Source: Anaerosporobacter faecicola (lineage in GTDB: Bacteria; Bacillota; Clostridia; Lachnospirales; Lachnospiraceae). Taken from it: a stretch of 64,000 bases of DNA. The notes below the pieces were generated by a model. That model did not search any database. It was not told the origin of the DNA and worked only from the letters and a program-made list of their open reading frames with translations. Location: assembly GCF_012070565.1 (NCBI RefSeq), contig NZ_JAAQRO010000011.1:1-64000 (forward strand), written 5' to 3'. Positions 27,618 through 36,066 of this stretch are shown here, in pieces. Within the stretch, counting starts at the first letter, position 1, and every line of letters begins with the position of its first letter. The position numbers and the translations under genes were made by a program.

Positions 27618-29314
27618 TCCTGACCTTTCTGTATCATGGCTACAATTTGTTCTATTTTTTTACTACCAAATACCGGCTGCTCATCATTAATAATAATGGC
27701 AGGAACACTCATAATCTGATACTGCTCCCTAACCTTAGGAAACATTCCGATATCAACCATTTCACTCTCTATATTTTTGTTAAGCATGGCCAGTCTATGC
27801 GCAGCAACAACTACCTCTGGACAAAAATGACATGACAGAGATACTGCAACTTGAATTTTCGTCCGTTTACTTATACTTTGTATCTTTTCTTTGGTCTCAG
27901 ATTCAACCATCTGACCTGGTCCAGCTAAATTATATAGATCCAACACAAGTGAATTGAATTCATGTCCACTTGGTATTCCAAGGAACTTTACTCCAGTATA
28001 TTCTCCAGCCTCATCTAGTAAAGCTAACAATGGAAAATCTGTTGCATTAACTTTTTCTGTTAGAGAAGAATCCTCTCCTCCTACACTTTCGATCACATCA
28101 AGTTTATCACTTAACGCTGCCAACTCCTGTACAAGTTCCTGTAACTCCTTATACTTATCATCTACTTTGTCTGTCATTACAACAAGTGTTGCTTTCTTGG
28201 TGAGTTTATCAAATACGTTCTTTACTTGAGCAATCATATCATCTGTAATCCATTTGGATGAATTTTGTGTGGTTGACTGCTGCGTTGTAGACTTATCGTT
28301 GGAAGACTGCTGCGCAGCCTCCTCATGAAACGTATCAGGCTCCAAATTTTCTTTTATTCCATGACTTTCCTTGTACTCAACGATATATTCCTCTGCATTA
28401 ACGGCTGCCCTTGCTCCATCTGCAGTAGCTGTTACAATCTGCCTTAAATCCTTTTGTATTACATCACCTGCAGCGAATACGCCCTCAATATTTGTCATAA
28501 AGTGTTCATCCGTAAGTATATATCCGTTCTCATCTAGCTTAATCTCTTTTGCAAACATCTCCGTAGCCGGATTATACCCCACGAATACGAATACTCCAAA
28601 ACTTTTGTCCTCTGGACTTACCTTGTACTCCCAAGTTTCCTTCGTTTTATTGTTATAAAAGACCGCACCCTCCATTAGCTGTTCACCATACACTCGTTGA
28701 ATCTCTGTGTTGAATTTTACCTCAATCTTTGGGTGATTCATAACCTTTTGAGCAGTCAATTGAGCGCATCTTAAGACGTCTTTACGAACAATCATAGTAA
28801 CTTTCTTTCCAAACTTCGTAAGATACAAAGATTCCTTTGCTGAACTGTCACCACCGCCGATTACAAATATATCTTTGCCTTCAAAGAAGAATCCGTCACA
28901 GGTCGCACAATATCCTACGCCTCTTCCTTTAAACTCCATTTCTCCTTCAAAGCCCAATTGTTTTGGACTTGCGCCAGTTGCTATAATAACTGCATAGGAT
29001 TTATAGATAACTCCGTCCGCTTCCACTTGTTTGATTTCTCCGGTTAAGTCTACTTTCGTAACATCTCCACAAGTAATTTTTGCACCACATACTTGTGCTT
29101 GACTCCTCATCTTCTCCATAAGATCAGGGCCAGAAATTGTCTCAAATCCGGGATAATTGGCGATATCCTCCGTGGTTGCCGCCTGACCTCCCACTTGATG
29201 GTTCTCAAGAATAAGCGTTTTCAACAATCCACGACCTGCATATATACCGGCACTAAGTCCTGCACTCCCAGCACCAAGAATAATCAAGTCATACATATTT
29301 TCGCCATTTGCCAT
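27614..29314 (-). CDS. Thioredoxin-reductase-like flavoprotein with C-terminal AhpF-type thioredoxin folds
   Basis: 566 aa. Residues 8-315 form a thioredoxin-reductase domain: FAD motif LGAGSAGLSAGIYAGR, redox pair CATC (136-139), NADPH motif VIGGGDSS. A Gln/Ser/Thr linker (about 335-355) leads to two thioredoxin-like folds resembling the N-terminal domain of AhpF, with a second redox pair CHFC (495-498). The order is reversed relative to classical AhpF, which has these folds at the N-terminus. With ahpC just upstream (22-base gap) it is almost surely the NAD(P)H-dependent reductase of the peroxiredoxin. GGGAG lies eight bases before the start. The MFS gene overlaps its end. Confidence 0.88.
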   Translation of the reverse strand: MANGENMYDLIILGAGSAGLSAGIYAGRGLLKTLILENHQVGGQAATTEDIANYPGFETISGPDLMEKMRSQAQVCGAKITCGDVTKVDLTGEIKQVEADGVIYKSYAVIIATGASPKQLGFEGEMEFKGRGVGYCATCDGFFFEGKDIFVIGGGDSSAKESLYLTKFGKKVTMIVRKDVLRCAQLTAQKVMNHPKIEVKFNTEIQRVYGEQLMEGAVFYNNKTKETWEYKVSPEDKSFGVFVFVGYNPATEMFAKEIKLDENGYILTDEHFMTNIEGVFAAGDVIQKDLRQIVTATADGARAAVNAEEYIVEYKESHGIKENLEPDTFHEEAAQQSSNDKSTTQQSTTQNSSKWITDDMIAQVKNVFDKLTKKATLVVMTDKVDDKYKELQELVQELAALSDKLDVIESVGGEDSSLTEKVNATDFPLLALLDEAGEYTGVKFLGIPSGHEFNSLVLDLYNLAGPGQMVESETKEKIQSISKRTKIQVAVSLSCHFCPEVVVAAHRLAMLNKNIESEMVDIGMFPKVREQYQIMSVPAIIINDEQPVFGSKKIEQIVAMIQKGQE

Positions 29315-29336
29315 ATATTTTTCTCCCTTAATGACT

Positions 29337-29900
29337 TTAGAGTTTTCCTACTAAGTCCAAACTTGGCGCTAATGTTTTTTCGCCTGGTTTCCATTTTGCA
29401 GGGCACACTTGATCGCCGTGAGCAGCCACAAACTGAGCAGCCTGAACCTTTCTTAATAGTTCCGTAGCATCTCTTCCTATACTATTATCATTAACTTCAT
29501 ATGCCTTAATCATTCCTTCTGGATTAACGATAAATGTTCCTCTTAATGCCAAACCTTCTTCCTCAATCAGAACTTCGAACATTCTACACAACTTACCTGT
29601 TGGATCTGCAAGCATTGGGAACGTAATCTTTCCAATTGTCTCTGATACATCGGACCATGCCTTATGCACAAAATGTGTGTCCGTAGAAACGGAGTATACC
29701 TCGCAGCCAATTGCCTTGAATTGCTCGTAGTTATCTGCTAAGTCCCCTAGTTCTGTAGGGCATACAAATGTAAAGTCCGCTGGATAGAATACGAAAACAC
29801 TCCATTTTCCCTTAAGATGGTCGTCTGTTACTTCCTTAAATTCTCCATTTTGGTATGCTTGAACCTTAAAATTTTCAATTTTTTTGTTAATTAAAGACAT
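29337..29900 (-). CDS. ahpC: Alkyl hydroperoxide reductase AhpC (2-Cys peroxiredoxin)
   Basis: 187 aa, the standard length. The peroxidatic Cys47 lies in YPADFTFVCPTE and the resolving Cys166 in GDQVCPAKWKPG. It reduces H2O2 and organic peroxides; the reductase is encoded directly downstream. AGAAAGGAG precedes the start. It has its own promoter (29957-29986) and begins a three-gene operon. Confidence 0.96.
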   Translation of the reverse strand: MSLINKKIENFKVQAYQNGEFKEVTDDHLKGKWSVFVFYPADFTFVCPTELGDLADNYEQFKAIGCEVYSVSTDTHFVHKAWSDVSETIGKITFPMLADPTGKLCRMFEVLIEEEGLALRGTFIVNPEGMIKAYEVNDNSIGRDATELLRKVQAAQFVAAHGDQVCPAKWKPGEKTLAPSLDLVGKL

Positions 29901-29956
29901 AGATATATCTCCTTTCTCTTTTACCGTTTACCATTTACTCTATCTATTGTTACTTG

Positions 29957-29986
29957 ATTATAGAATATTATTCACTGACAATGCAA
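29957..29986 (-). promoter_or_regulatory. Promoter of ahpC with a palindromic operator-like site
   Basis: Minus-strand TTGCAT (29981-29986), an 18-base spacer and TATAAT (29957-29962). The perfect inverted repeat GAATATTATTC (29963-29973) lies in the spacer against the -10, where a repressor would block. It does not match the PerR consensus well. Confidence 0.55.
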
Positions 29987-30155
29987 TAAACTATACATGG
30001 TAATCCGATACTGTTTTTAATTATTGAAAATTGAATAAGTTCATTGTATATCGCACAAAATAAGATTGTATTTTGCTATTTATACGGTATTGAGAACGTC
30101 ATGCGTATACGTCAACGAAACTGCGTTCTCTAAAATATATAGAATGGAGAATATT

Positions 30156-30956
30156 ATGAAATCAGGAAACAAAATTGCTTTAATTACTTCTGCTTCCAAA
30201 GGTATTGGACTAGCTTGTGCAGTTAAGCTCGCGAAAAGTGGTGCTACTGTGTATATGGGAGTGAGACGAGTAGAAGATACGAAAGAGATCTGTTCCCAGT
30301 ATTGTAAAGACGGTCTCAAAATGATACCTATTTATTTTGACGCCAAAGATAAGTCAACTTACAACTCTATGGTTGAGGAGGTTGTTAAAAGTGAAGACCA
30401 TATCGATATTCTTGTTAATAATTTTGGTATAGGCAGCCCAAAAGATGATCTAGACCTTGTAGATGGCAGTACAGATGCCTTCTTCGATATTATTGACCTT
30501 AACCTAGGTTCTGTGTACCGAATCACCAAACTTGTAGTACCACACATGAAAAAAAATGGAGGAAGTATTGTTAACATTTCCTCCATTGGTGGTATCATCC
30601 CAGATATCCATAGAATTGGATATGGTGTATCAAAAGCGGCAATTAACAACATCACCTTACAGATTGCCATGCAGTATGCAAGAGACAATATTCGCTGTAA
30701 CGCTGTGCTTCCCGGTCTTACAGCTACAGATGCAGCTATAAAGAACATGCCACAAACATTTATCGATTCCTTCCTTTCCCATGTACCCCTTAATCGAATG
30801 GGAACCCCCGATGATATCGCTAATGCCGTGATGTTTTTTGCCTCTGACGATTCTTCTTATATTACAGGTCACCTTCTTGATGTAGCAGGTGGCTATGGAA
30901 TAGGCACACCTCAATACGCCGATAATATACGAGGATTTAGGGTTGATAAGTTATAG
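30156..30956 (+). CDS. Short-chain dehydrogenase/reductase (SDR)
   Basis: 266 aa from the ATG six bases after GGAG; a frame 30 codons longer lacks a ribosome site and family homology. The Rossmann motif ALITSASKGIGLACA, NNFGIGS, the catalytic Ser in NISSIGG and YGVSK (Tyr-x3-Lys) are present. The C-terminus (DVAGGYGIGTP) is typical of classical SDRs. It is an NAD(P)-dependent oxidoreductase of unknown substrate, similar to 3-oxoacyl-ACP reductase-like enzymes. It is a single plus-strand gene divergent from ahpC. Confidence 0.9.
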   Translation: MKSGNKIALITSASKGIGLACAVKLAKSGATVYMGVRRVEDTKEICSQYCKDGLKMIPIYFDAKDKSTYNSMVEEVVKSEDHIDILVNNFGIGSPKDDLDLVDGSTDAFFDIIDLNLGSVYRITKLVVPHMKKNGGSIVNISSIGGIIPDIHRIGYGVSKAAINNITLQIAMQYARDNIRCNAVLPGLTATDAAIKNMPQTFIDSFLSHVPLNRMGTPDDIANAVMFFASDDSSYITGHLLDVAGGYGIGTPQYADNIRGFRVDKL

Positions 30957-30998
30957 GATCCTTTGAATCTCACTTGAATAAAAAGAGAAAGCAAGAAA

Positions 30999-31032
30999 GG
31001 TTACTCTTTAAGGATTACGAGTAATCTTTTTT
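30999..31032 (+). terminator. Terminator of the SDR gene
   Basis: GGTTACTC (30999-31006) pairs with GAGTAATC (31019-31026), followed by six T (31027-31032). Confidence 0.75.
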
Positions 31033-31100
31033 GCCTTCAAAAAAATTAACATATTCATTTATCGTTAGGAAACAAAAGTGTACCCCTAGAAGAACTTGCT

Positions 31101-32471
31101 CTACTTTATTAACGGCAAATACATGGCCACCTTAGCACCGACTGGATCAGAAGCATTTGCTAATACCAGTTTCCCGTTATGTTGTTTTACGATTGCACTT
31201 GTGATATACAATCCCATACCATAATGGTACTGCTCTCCACGGCCTTGATCTTCCATATAAAACTGCTCTGTACCGTGTAGTAACGATTCTTTTGAAAATC
31301 CCTTTCCTTCATCGGTTATGCTCACACATGCTTGTTCTTCTAATTTATCAAGACGAACATGTATCGTCCCCCCCTTAGGAGAGTAATCTAGCCCATTATT
31401 GATCACATTCAAAATGGCTCGCTCCATTAGGTTCTGATCTGCAAAAACCGCCAAGGGCTCCTCTCCTATCTCCATATGCAAATGTACTTCCTTTGCCCTG
31501 CATAAGGCTTCCATATTGGTTTTCATCTGTGTAAATAGACTAACAAGATCTATTGTTTTAGACTGCATAGTATATCCCGTAGCCGCTCGTGCAATATCGA
31601 TTAATGTCTTAATATATTGTTGCATCTGTTCTGAACTGTTTGTAATATATTCCGTATACTGACGTTGCTCCTCATTCAATTCCGTCTCACCAAGCAAATC
31701 TGCATTTCCTGTTATAACAGTGAGCGGTGTTTTCAAATCATGGGCAAGTGCTGCAATCTGTTCTTTCTGTAACTGTTCTGCTCTCCACTGTGCTTCCAAA
31801 GACTCTCTTAAACTATCTTTCATATCAGAAAATGATAGTAACACTTCTTCAAATTCGCGAATCTTTGAATGACCAACTTGAAAGTCAAGATTCTGTTTCC
31901 CCACTTCCTCTGTAGCATGCAAGATTGGTTCCAATTGTCTTCTCAATTTTCTTGCAAATATTGTAGTAAGTAATACGCAAACAGCGATACAATTGCTTCC
32001 CATTAACACATATAACAAAATTTCTGGAGAAGGGAAATGTTCATATAACCACGCATTCGTAAACTGAGAGCGGATCATATATTGAAGGATTACATACTCC
32101 TTATCTTTTGTAATAAGTATATATTGTTTTTGATAACTACTATCCTTTTTCCCCGTACTTGCATATTCCAAAGCTCTCTTCAAATCTTTTCCCTTTAAAG
32201 TCGTATCTAGAACCTGATAGTTTTTATTCAATCTAACATATTCACAGCCAACTGGTAATTCCATCTCTGTCAGTTCCGATCTAGTTGCAATCGTACGAGC
32301 GATATATTGAATATTCTTCTCTATCTCATTGGCATTGGTGGTAATTCCCATATTGGTACTTAGTATAATTATGCAAAATGGTAAAATCACTGCACTGCAC
32401 AAACCGAGAAGTAACAAGATTAAGAACCTCCAAAAAGCAGTTCGTAACGTAGCCTTCTTCCTTATTCCCAT
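31101..32471 (-). CDS. Sensor histidine kinase
   Basis: 456 aa. Two membrane segments (LILLLLGLCSAVILPFCIII and ILLYVLMGSNCIAVCVLLTT) enclose an extracellular sensor of about 110 residues. A HAMP-like segment leads to the H box ALAHDLKTPLTVI (His244), then NVINNGLDYSPKGG (N), VSITDEGKGFS (G1) and GMGLYITSAIV (G2). All kinase boxes are intact. The chosen ATG overlaps the regulator's end by ten bases; a longer frame starts 18 bases earlier. It pairs with the regulator at 32462 and lies downstream of a lipoprotein that may be its functional context. Confidence 0.9.
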   Translation of the reverse strand: MGIRKKATLRTAFWRFLILLLLGLCSAVILPFCIIILSTNMGITTNANEIEKNIQYIARTIATRSELTEMELPVGCEYVRLNKNYQVLDTTLKGKDLKRALEYASTGKKDSSYQKQYILITKDKEYVILQYMIRSQFTNAWLYEHFPSPEILLYVLMGSNCIAVCVLLTTIFARKLRRQLEPILHATEEVGKQNLDFQVGHSKIREFEEVLLSFSDMKDSLRESLEAQWRAEQLQKEQIAALAHDLKTPLTVITGNADLLGETELNEEQRQYTEYITNSSEQMQQYIKTLIDIARAATGYTMQSKTIDLVSLFTQMKTNMEALCRAKEVHLHMEIGEEPLAVFADQNLMERAILNVINNGLDYSPKGGTIHVRLDKLEEQACVSITDEGKGFSKESLLHGTEQFYMEDQGRGEQYHYGMGLYITSAIVKQHNGKLVLANASDPVGAKVAMYLPLIK

Positions 32472-33121
32472 TTGTATCCTATCCCCCAAACTGTTGCAAT
32501 TGGTTGAATGTCCAACACATTTAGTTTTATCCGAATATTCTTTATGTGGGTTGAGATGGTGGAATTATCACTCTCCCCCTCCAGACTAAACACTGCTTCA
32601 TAGATCTGCTCTTTTGTAAATACCTGCCCTTTATGTCTAGCAAGATACTCACAGATCTGATACTCACTTTTCGTTAAGGTTACGACGGTTTCATCTACTT
32701 TCAGCAATTTTGCTGCAAGATCAAACTGGATTCGTTCAAAGTTCAAAGAAGCATGCCGCTCCCGATGTTCTCTTCTAAGATGAGCATTCACTCGTGCTCT
32801 TAACTCTGCAAGGCGAAATGGTTTTGTTAAATAATCATCCCCACCGATCCCCAGTCCATATGTGATATCATTCTCCATCGTTTTCGCTGTCAAAAAAATG
32901 ATTGGACAGTCCACATAAGAACGAATGGTTTTACAATATTCGAACCCATCCATCGTAGGCATCATAACATCTAATAGTATTAATTCATATTGATGCAATT
33001 GGTCCATTGCTATTTGATCTGGAGAAGTATAGACGGTAACCATGTGTCCATCCTTTTCTAATCCATTCTTAATTAACTCCACGATTGGTTGTTCATCATC
33101 AATTGCAAGAATTCTTGCCAT
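32462..33121 (-). CDS. OmpR/PhoB-family response regulator
   Basis: 219 aa. Receiver domain with the acidic pair DDE (8-10), phospho-acceptor Asp51 (LILLDVMMPTMDGF) and Lys in YLTKPF. A winged-helix DNA-binding domain covers about 125-219 (LTKSEYQICEYLARHKGQVF; TISTHIKNIRIKL). It overlaps the kinase gene and follows the lipoprotein by 37 bases. The sequence type resembles regulators of lantibiotic or cell-envelope stress modules. Confidence 0.93.
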   Translation of the reverse strand: MARILAIDDEQPIVELIKNGLEKDGHMVTVYTSPDQIAMDQLHQYELILLDVMMPTMDGFEYCKTIRSYVDCPIIFLTAKTMENDITYGLGIGGDDYLTKPFRLAELRARVNAHLRREHRERHASLNFERIQFDLAAKLLKVDETVVTLTKSEYQICEYLARHKGQVFTKEQIYEAVFSLEGESDNSTISTHIKNIRIKLNVLDIQPIATVWGIGYKWE

Positions 33122-33158
33122 ATGACCACCTCTGTTTCTTCTTATGCATTCAACACAT

Positions 33159-33983
33159 CTATTTACATTCTGCTCGATAATACAACTGATTAATCTGTAC
33201 CGCCACTGCTTCTGTGGGTTCTACTCCTTTTATTTCATAGATATCCATATAGTTCCACAGTTCTCTCTTCTGCTCAGATTCTGTTCCATACACATCAATA
33301 TGATTCAGTTCCTTCTTTGTTAAAGGTACTTTCGTATCTGCATCAAATACTACACTCTTTGCAAGGATATCCAAATAATTTCCAAGCTGTTCTTCCTCTA
33401 CCACTTCAGATGTAATCTGATAAACAAGATCGCCACTTAGTAACTGTGTTGCATTCTGTGGATTCACTTTAAAATCCTCACAGGTATTCTTTGCCTCCGC
33501 CATAAAATCATATACAGTATCCTGCTCTGTTACCGCCTCACTTGGTATCGCTTTATGATAAGAACCATTTACATCAACCACCAAATAGGTTCCCTCATCT
33601 GATGATCGATACACATTCAAATATGGAATGATATAAGCAGCATCTGACTCATCATCAGCTAATTCTGAAAGAGAATCCAATAAAGAATTATTAATTTCTA
33701 TCAGCTGTAATATAGAACCTTCTTCATCTATTGTAACATATTTTCTGATATAACCAACCCATTCTGTTATATCTTCCTCTGTAAGGACATCGTTCAGAAT
33801 GGTATATTCCGTATCCTTGAATGTAAACCGTGTAATATCCTCCTCATTAAGCGCACAATGTTCCTTATTCTTTGCGTATTTGTCAACCATATATTCATAA
33901 GCCGAACAACCACTAAGTAAGGAGCATATACAGATCACTACCAATACCTTCCATACTTGATTTCTTCTACTATTCTTCTTCAT
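33159..33983 (-). CDS. Lipoprotein, possibly NisI/SpaI-like lantibiotic immunity protein
   Basis: 274 aa. The signal peptide ends in the lipobox LLSGC (Cys about residue 26), so the protein is anchored outside the membrane. Segments such as FTFKDTEYTILNDVLTEEDI resemble the repeated unit of NisI/SpaI-like immunity proteins, which bind lantibiotics at the membrane. The resemblance is from memory of the family and is moderate. Placement before a regulator/kinase pair is typical of such modules. No lantibiotic precursor or modification genes are in the window. If the assignment is wrong it is simply a lipoprotein partner of the kinase. Confidence 0.55.
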   Translation of the reverse strand: MKKNSRRNQVWKVLVVICICSLLSGCSAYEYMVDKYAKNKEHCALNEEDITRFTFKDTEYTILNDVLTEEDITEWVGYIRKYVTIDEEGSILQLIEINNSLLDSLSELADDESDAAYIIPYLNVYRSSDEGTYLVVDVNGSYHKAIPSEAVTEQDTVYDFMAEAKNTCEDFKVNPQNATQLLSGDLVYQITSEVVEEEQLGNYLDILAKSVVFDADTKVPLTKKELNHIDVYGTESEQKRELWNYMDIYEIKGVEPTEAVAVQINQLYYRAECK

Positions 33984-34054
33984 CTTACTTTCTTCCTTTC
34001 CTATAATTCCTTACTACTATCTTACTTACAGGAATAGGATACTTCGTAAATTTG

Positions 34055-34070
34055 AAGATTCTTTAAAGAT
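34055..34070 (-). promoter_or_regulatory. Direct repeats before the lipoprotein/two-component operon
   Basis: AAGAT occurs at 34055-34059 and 34066-34070 (ATCTT on the transcribed strand), an 11-base period about 70 bases before the lipoprotein start. OmpR-type regulators commonly bind pentamer direct repeats spaced by one helical turn, so this could be the site of the regulator encoded in the operon. Confidence 0.35.
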
Positions 34071-34090
34071 TTTATGTTTTTCTTATCTAT

Positions 34091-34136
34091 ACTATATTTT
34101 TTGATACAAAGATACAAAATCAAAATAAAATATAGT
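34091..34136 (-). terminator. Possible AT-rich terminator
   Basis: ACTATATTTTTTGAT (34091-34105) can pair with ATCAAAATAAAATATAGT (34119-34136) with one bulge, directly after the stop of the gene at 34137. Very AT-rich, so weak evidence. Confidence 0.35.
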
Positions 34137-34892
34137 TCATGATAATTCATGGAACTTCTGTATTGTGGTAAATTGAATCGAAAATTCTGTATAGATCACT
34201 TCATTATCATTAGGGAATTCATCGGATCTGTATTCAACTTGTGTAAAACCCTCTTGCGTGGAATCCTCTTGTGTAGATAACAAGGCGTTGTATTCGTACT
34301 TCCCATTACAAAAAAGTAATTCATCGTAAATAATGCAGCCAAGCAATTTACGAACCACATTAACCACATTCGTATTTGAACCATATTTTGCCTCCACAAG
34401 TGTAACTTCATATTTCAGATTTTCCCTTTGTTCAAAATACAGGTCTATGTTTGAATCAACTTGTTTTATGAATAACCTATTATTTCGAAAGGAACGTTGT
34501 GCAAAAAGCTTTACCTTATCTGCGTGCTTTCCTGTAAAGATTTTTGCACGTTCTTCCCAAACTACATTCTCTACTTCATTGATCCGATTCAAACATCTGA
34601 TTGCATATGATCTTATTTTCAAAAAAATTGATGGATTCAATGGAATAATAGAATAGTTGTCTTCGAATATTGTATCTTTTAGTTCTTTGTAATAAAATAG
34701 GTTCTCATTAAAGTACGTTCTTATTAGATCCTCATATTCTATTTCCATTCTTTGTTTTACTTTCTCATATAAAAAAGGTTCATCCATTCTATAAAATTTC
34801 TTAACTAAGAACAGATCAAATGAGCGATCCTCTATAAAGAAATAGGAATAGAACTTTTCGGATTGAAAGAATTCCTGGGTATAATAATTCAA
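34137..34892 (-). CDS. Uncharacterised protein, paralogue of the next upstream gene
   Basis: About 251 aa starting at TTG. That start lies nine bases after AAAGGA and aligns with residue 1 of the paralogue at 34949 (LNYYTQEFFQSEKFY against MKFLTAQFYESELFY). An ATG nine codons further upstream is possible. Shared motifs are FYYKELKDTIF and IIPLNPSIFLKIRSYAIR. The C-terminal part is probably beta-rich (YEVTLVEAKYGSN, EVIYTEFSIQFTTIQKFHEL). No membrane segment, signal peptide or catalytic motif is visible, and I do not recognise the family. Confidence 0.7.
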   Translation of the reverse strand: MNYYTQEFFQSEKFYSYFFIEDRSFDLFLVKKFYRMDEPFLYEKVKQRMEIEYEDLIRTYFNENLFYYKELKDTIFEDNYSIIPLNPSIFLKIRSYAIRCLNRINEVENVVWEERAKIFTGKHADKVKLFAQRSFRNNRLFIKQVDSNIDLYFEQRENLKYEVTLVEAKYGSNTNVVNVVRKLLGCIIYDELLFCNGKYEYNALLSTQEDSTQEGFTQVEYRSDEFPNDNEVIYTEFSIQFTTIQKFHELS

Positions 34893-34948
34893 TTTTACAC
34901 TTCCTTTATTGATAAGCATTTATTGATAATTTGATGTCATCAATTAAT

Positions 34949-35641
34949 TTATTCAATATCATTACAACTATAAAATATGCTCACATTCCTAGATATGAGT
35001 GCCATTTCCACATACTCTGCATCTTCTTCATTTGTTCTTGCCAATATATTATAGCTGATCTTTTCATGCTCCAAGAATACTTCTTCATAAATAATCCTAT
35101 ACTCCTTCTGAAACAGAACATTATTCGTATTGATAGCATCTTGAAAGGAAAATACATAACACGGATTTTCATCACCCAAATAATAGTTTGCTAAGATCGT
35201 ATTCTCTTTTTCTTCAAACACTACTCTATAATCATGAAATGCACAACGAGCTAATTCCACTACGGCAACTGGATACTTTTCCTTGATACTCTTGTTCTTT
35301 TCTTCTTCATATGCTTCATCAGCCTCATCCGATTTGGCCAAGAATTTAATTGCGTACATTCGAATCTTAAAAAATATGTATTCATTTAAGGGAATAATTT
35401 TACTCTTTTCATCATATAAATACTTCTTTAATTCATTATAATAAAAGATGCTAGGTTGAAAATAACGCTTAATATTTGATTCATACGTTTTTTCCAAAAC
35501 TGCTCGTGCTTCATCAAAACAATGCACACTGTCGTTCTCAGCCATTTCTTGTTTCATGTACTCTTCAAATGTTATATTCGGTAAATAATAATTCTGATAA
35601 AATAACTCTGATTCATAAAACTGGGCTGTTAGGAATTTCAT
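34949..35641 (-). CDS. Uncharacterised protein, paralogue of the gene at 34137
   Basis: 230 aa. The ATG overlaps the stop of a 34-aa ORF by four bases (ATGA) and has TAGGAGG upstream. It shares FYxSExFY near the N-terminus and FYYNELKKYLY, IIPLNEYIFFKIRMYAIK with the next gene. Predicted cytosolic, helical N-terminal half, mixed C-terminal half. Function unknown. Together with the flanking genes it forms a small operon of unknown role (35742 to 34137). Confidence 0.75.
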   Translation of the reverse strand: MKFLTAQFYESELFYQNYYLPNITFEEYMKQEMAENDSVHCFDEARAVLEKTYESNIKRYFQPSIFYYNELKKYLYDEKSKIIPLNEYIFFKIRMYAIKFLAKSDEADEAYEEEKNKSIKEKYPVAVVELARCAFHDYRVVFEEKENTILANYYLGDENPCYVFSFQDAINTNNVLFQKEYRIIYEEVFLEHEKISYNILARTNEEDAEYVEMALISRNVSIFYSCNDIE

Positions 35642-35742
35642 ATGATTCTTCCTCCTAGTAATCGTAAGTCTTCAGCAATACTTTCTACTTCGTAACTCTC
35701 ATCAATTGTATAATTTTGAATTTGACGACACCGTAGATTCAT
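35638..35742 (-). CDS. 34-aa ORF coupled to the paralogue pair
   Basis: The ATG follows AAAGGAG with seven-base spacing, and its stop overlaps the next start as ATGA, both hallmarks of real translation. The peptide is MNLRCRQIQNYTIDESYEVE and continues SIAEDLRLLGGRII; it is polar and amphipathic with no membrane segment. Its function is unknown. Besides being a leader for coupled translation it could be a small partner of the two downstream proteins. Confidence 0.55.
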   Translation of the reverse strand: MNLRCRQIQNYTIDESYEVESIAEDLRLLGGRII

Positions 35743-36066
35743 ATCAGTTCTCCTTTATAAATGTGGTGTTCTTCTTAAAAAGAAAAATTATATTATCAAT
35801 GTAATCAAACTGGAAAATCAATAGAAGAATAACTAATATTTTTAATATAGCAATTATACCTAATATAGTATATTAATTCCATTCTCATCAACTGGCAATA
35901 GCATAACTTCCTATTTCTGTCTGTCTATTTCTGTACGAATTTATTCTTTTTATTCATGGCATATCTTAATTTTATGGATAGAAAAAGGAATGTGTAATCT
36001 AATCACATTCCAACTTTCATTCTACTTCTTCGGGACATGAAATATTGTATCATTCGCAAATGTTCG
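35743..36066. other. Intergenic stretch upstream of the paralogue operon and downstream of the ligase
   Basis: About 320 AT-rich bases with no gene. It holds the ligase terminator (35987-36011) and presumably the promoter of the operon starting at 35742; I see no clear -35/-10 pair. Confidence 0.5.
35987..36011 (-). terminator. Terminator of the ku-ligase operon
   Basis: GGAATGTG (35987-35994) and CACATTCC (36004-36011) form a perfect 8-bp stem with a 9-base loop, followed on the minus strand by UUUUU. Confidence 0.8.

Noticed and set aside
29957-29986. PerR box before ahpC
   Set aside because: The palindrome GAATATTATTC matches too few positions of the PerR consensus; kept only as an unidentified operator-like site.
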